From Mycolicibacterium peregrinum (GTDB lineage Bacteria; Actinomycetota; Actinomycetes; Mycobacteriales; Mycobacteriaceae), in NCBI RefSeq assembly GCF_002102345.1, contig NZ_LQPP01000029.1, forward strand, positions 1 through 64,000: 64,000 nt of DNA. Reading direction: 5' to 3'. Below are positions 61,828-64,000 of the stretch, piece after piece. The position numbers and the translations under genes are program-made. The notes under the pieces were generated by a model that was not told where the DNA came from, did no database searches, and saw only the letters and a list, made by a program, of their open reading frames with translations. Each line of letters opens with the position of its first letter. Position 1 is the stretch's first letter.

Positions 61828-62013
61828 GCACTGTGGGAGAACCTCCGATTTCCGGAGGCGCCGTAGGAGCAAATCCTCCCCGGGAATCTCTCAGGCCCAA
61901 TACCGCAGTGTCGAGACAACTCTGGAGAACAGCGCGGCTGCATGCGTCGCGCTTACCGAAGGGGAAAGGCGCCGCGCGCTGCAACTCTCAGGTTTCAGGA
62001 CAGAGCGGGGAGG
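61828..62013 (+). promoter_or_regulatory. Tandem glycine riboswitch upstream of sdaA
   Basis: Two consecutive glycine aptamers. First: GTGGGAGAAC, GCGCCGTAGGAGCAAATCC and CTCTCAGGCCCAATACCGC (about 61831-61918). Second: CTCTGGAGAAC, GCGCTTACCGAAGGGGAAA and CAACTCTCAGGTTTCAGGAC (about 61919-62008), ending GACAGAGCGGGG. These carry the conserved GGAGA, (A)CCG-AGGGG-AAA and CTCTCAGG elements. Tandem glycine riboswitches usually switch genes on when glycine is high. Here the client is L-serine dehydratase, which fits removal of excess serine/glycine carbon. Confidence 0.9.
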
Positions 62014-62066
62014 TGTCACCACACGATGCATCACGCAGCTGTGATGCCCGGAATTGGAGTCATCTC

Positions 62067-62114
62067 ATGTCTGAGTACACCGTCGACGAGTTGATCGACA
62101 GCACGGAGCTGTAG
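62067..62114 (+). CDS. 15-codon leader ORF between riboswitch and sdaA
   Basis: ATG TCT GAG at 62067 reads [15 protein letters not shown] and stops with TAG at 62112-62114, 2 bp before the sdaA ATG. TTGGAG lies 8 bp upstream of the ATG, a reasonable ribosome binding site. Translation of this short ORF would deliver ribosomes to sdaA, which itself has no separate good binding site. No similarity is known to me; it could be a true leader peptide or a remnant of a longer gene. Confidence 0.5.
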   Translation: MSEYTVDELIDSTEL

Positions 62115-62116
62115 CC

Positions 62117-63502
62117 ATGGCCGTCAGTGTCTTCGACTTGTTCTCGATCGGGATCGGCCCGTCGAGCTCGCACACCGTCGGCCCGATGCGGGCGGCGGGC
62201 ATGTTCGCCGACGAACTCGTCGGTCGCGATGTGGTTGACCAGGTCGCCGAGGTCAGGGTGGACCTGTTCGGCTCACTGGCGGCAACCGGTGCCGGCCACG
62301 GCACGATGCCGGCCATCCTGCTGGGTCTCGAGGGCTACCGGCCCGAGACGATCGAGACCGACGAGATGGAACGGCGTCTTGCGACCATTCGCGCCGAGAG
62401 CAAGATCCTGTTGGCCGGCCGAATCATCATCGGACTGACCGAATCCGACGTGCAGCTGCAGCCGGGCCGCCGGCTCGCCCAGCACCCGAATGCCATGACG
62501 TTGACGGCATTCTCGTCCGCTGGTGACCCGGTCTTCCGGGAGACCTACTTCTCCGTGGGCGGGGGCTTCGTCGTCACCGAATCCGAGCCGGACCGGCGCG
62601 AGAATGGGGAACCAGACGCCGACGGCTCCTTCCGCTCCGCGGCCGAATTGCTCGCCCTGACCGAACGCGACGGACTGTCGGTGAGCCAGGTGATGATGCG
62701 CCGTGAATGTCTGGCCCGAAGTGAAGCCGACGTACGCGACCGTCTCCTGCGGATCCGTGACGTCATGGTCTCGTGTCAGGCCAACGGCATGTCCCGGGGC
62801 GGCTACCTGCCCGGCAACCTGATGGTCCGGCGTCGGGCCAAAGACTGGTACGTCCGGCTCAATGCCGAAGACCCGCAGCGTGATCCGGCCTTCGCCGAGG
62901 ACTGGGTGAACCTGGTCGCACTCGCGGTCAACGAGGAAAACGCCTCGGGCGGCCGGATCGTGACCGCGCCCACCAACGGTGCCGCCGGGATCATCCCGGC
63001 GGTACTGCACTATGCATTGCGCTACACGCCGGCCGGAATTGCGGATCCCGACGACACGACCGTCCGCTTCCTGCTCACCGCCGGCGCCATCGGGTCGCTG
63101 TACAAGGAGCGCGCATCGATCTCGGGTGCCGAGGTCGGGTGCCAGGGGGAGGTCGGGTCCGCGGCGTCCATGGCTGCCGGAGGGCTGGCCGAGATCCTGG
63201 GCGGAACACCGCGACAGGTCGAGAACGCCGCCGAGATCGCGATGGAACACAGCCTCGGTCTGACCTGTGATCCGATCGGCGGTCTGGTGCAGATCCCGTG
63301 CATCGAACGCAACGCCATCTCGGCGGGTAAGGCGATCAACGCGGCCCGAATGGCACTGCGGGGCGACGGCACCCACCGGGTGAGCCTGGATCAGGTGATC
63401 GAGACGATGCGTGCCACCGGAATGGACATGAGCGCCAAGTACAAGGAGACATCCACCGGTGGCCTGGCGGTCAACGTTGCCGTCAACGTCGTCGAATGCT
63501 GA
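62117..63502 (+). CDS. sdaA: L-serine dehydratase (iron-sulfur type)
   Basis: A 461-residue single-chain L-serine ammonia-lyase that converts L-serine to pyruvate and ammonia with an oxygen-sensitive [4Fe-4S] cluster. The beta domain begins [23 protein letters not shown]. In the alpha domain the cluster cysteines are C342 ([10 protein letters not shown]), C384 (CDPIGG) and C395 (IPCIER). The C-terminal part includes [18 protein letters not shown]. The ATG lies just after a short leader ORF and the tandem glycine riboswitch, so it should be induced by glycine. Confidence 0.96.
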   Translation: MAVSVFDLFSIGIGPSSSHTVGPMRAAGMFADELVGRDVVDQVAEVRVDLFGSLAATGAGHGTMPAILLGLEGYRPETIETDEMERRLATIRAESKILLAGRIIIGLTESDVQLQPGRRLAQHPNAMTLTAFSSAGDPVFRETYFSVGGGFVVTESEPDRRENGEPDADGSFRSAAELLALTERDGLSVSQVMMRRECLARSEADVRDRLLRIRDVMVSCQANGMSRGGYLPGNLMVRRRAKDWYVRLNAEDPQRDPAFAEDWVNLVALAVNEENASGGRIVTAPTNGAAGIIPAVLHYALRYTPAGIADPDDTTVRFLLTAGAIGSLYKERASISGAEVGCQGEVGSAASMAAGGLAEILGGTPRQVENAAEIAMEHSLGLTCDPIGGLVQIPCIERNAISAGKAINAARMALRGDGTHRVSLDQVIETMRATGMDMSAKYKETSTGGLAVNVAVNVVEC

Positions 63503-63578
63503 GTTCGGGATCGGCAAAAATTTCCTGGAATCCCGGGAACAAAACCCCCAAAACCCCCGTTGACCACTTCGACAGCAA

Positions 63579-63599
63579 GTTGAGTGACAGTGACTCAAG
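63579..63599. promoter_or_regulatory. HAIR inverted repeat 1 (HspR site) upstream of dnaK
   Basis: TTGAGT (63580-63585), 7-bp spacer, ACTCAAG (63593-63599): the HAIR consensus CTTGAGT-N7-ACTCAAG with one mismatch at the first base. It is the binding site of the HspR heat-shock repressor in actinobacteria. It lies about 80 bp before the dnaK start. HspR itself is encoded by the dnaK operon, beyond the window. Confidence 0.85.
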
Positions 63600-63633
63600 T
63601 CTGGGTTGACAATCTATGCCCACCCGGAGCAAG

Positions 63634-63654
63634 CTTGAGCGCAGTCCGCTCAGA
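63634..63654. promoter_or_regulatory. HAIR inverted repeat 2 upstream of dnaK
   Basis: CTTGAGC-N7-GCTCAGA, close to the HAIR consensus, 34 bp downstream of the end of the first site and 27 bp before the dnaK ATG. Together they suit HspR repression of the dnaK operon. TTGACA at 63606-63611 may be a -35 element lying between them. Confidence 0.7.
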
Positions 63655-63681
63655 CCCCTATCTGTATCAGGAGGCAACACC

Positions 63682-64000
63682 ATGGCTCGTGCGGTCGGTA
63701 TCGACCTCGGGACCACCAACTCATGCGTGGCGGTCCTGGAAGGCGGCGACCCCGTCGTCGTCGCAAACTCTGAAGGCTCCCGGACCACCCCGTCCGTCGT
63801 CGCGTTCGCGCGCAACGGTGAGGTGCTGGTCGGCCAGCCCGCCAAGAACCAGGCGGTGACCAACGTCGACCGGACCATCCGTTCGGTCAAGCGTCACATG
63901 GGCACCGATTGGACCGTCGAGATCGACGGCAAGAACTACACGGCGCAGGAGATCAGCGCGCGCACGCTGCAGAAGCTGAAGCGCGACGCCGAGGCCTACC
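63682..64000 (+). CDS. dnaK: Chaperone DnaK, N-terminal part (partial)
   Basis: The window ends after 106 codons. The reading frame begins [21 protein letters not shown] with the phosphate-1 loop [10 protein letters not shown], continues with [21 protein letters not shown] and [17 protein letters not shown], exactly as in actinobacterial DnaK. GAGGCAACACC precedes the ATG. It is the cytosolic Hsp70 chaperone, ATP-driven, with GrpE and DnaJ. The normal phosphate-1 Asp (GIDLG) here contrasts with Ser in the two Hsp70-like membrane proteins at 29287 and 37411. Confidence 0.98.
   Translation, partial: MARAVGIDLGTTNSCVAVLEGGDPVVVANSEGSRTTPSVVAFARNGEVLVGQPAKNQAVTNVDRTIRSVKRHMGTDWTVEIDGKNYTAQEISARTLQKLKRDAEAY

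Overview
This is high-GC actinobacterial DNA that reads as a Mycobacterium, most likely a rapid-growing Mycolicibacterium-type species. The evidence is the gene content and order: tRNA-Gly, dcd, udgA, aspC, an HdrD-like Fe-S reductase, an IniR-like regulator, iniB, iniA, iniC, lpqJ and dnaK. These follow the Rv0312-Rv0350 stretch of M. tuberculosis as I remember it. Extra genes are inserted between these conserved markers. No phage, CRISPR array or intact insertion sequence is visible; the left edge ends in what looks like the tail of a transposase gene.

Layout. 1-7.2 kb: transposase tail, mycothiol-dependent-type enzyme, Tat/lipoprotein arylsulfatase, MarR and TetR regulators, rhomboid-like protein, F420-type oxidoreductase and a small secreted protein. 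7.4-16.8 kb: tRNA-Gly(TCC), dcd, amt, udgA, CYP140-type P450, and two membrane-anchored DUF7159-type proteins with proline-rich or glycine-rich tails. 16.8-23.6 kb: PaoABC-like molybdenum aldehyde oxidoreductase, YibE/F protein, aspC and a small exported protein. 23.6-26.6 kb: 1003-residue Fe-S reductase with a five-copy C-terminal repeat.

26.8-40.3 kb is the expanded ini locus. It holds the LuxR-type IniR-like regulator, an Hsp70-like membrane protein, an IniB-like protein, IniB, the dynamin-like IniA and IniC, a second Hsp70-like membrane protein and two threonine-rich membrane proteins. Two small membrane-protein genes sit on the opposite strand between iniA and iniC. A repeated CCCCTAnTGG element lies upstream of both IniB-type genes and in the divergent promoter of the first Hsp70-like gene. 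I suggest, as inference, that these genes form one envelope-stress regulon. It would pair dynamin-like GTPases in the cytoplasm with actin-fold proteins anchored in the membrane and bearing Thr/Pro-rich external tails.

40.3-48.8 kb: an F420-type oxidoreductase and a single 2503-residue gene. That protein carries a SARP/BTAD activator module, a class III cyclase domain, an AAA-type NTPase, a helical repeat region and nine NTF2-like repeats of two types. 48.8-57.9 kb: LpqJ, a diiron-type metallo-hydrolase, a secreted lipase and an arylsulfotransferase plus sulfonate-type ABC transporter operon, divergent from a LacI regulator with a perfect palindrome between them. 57.9-64 kb: DUF445 and Abi-alpha-like genes, a TetR/SDR pair, a tandem glycine riboswitch followed by a 15-codon ORF and sdaA, and the start of dnaK behind two HAIR (HspR) inverted repeats.
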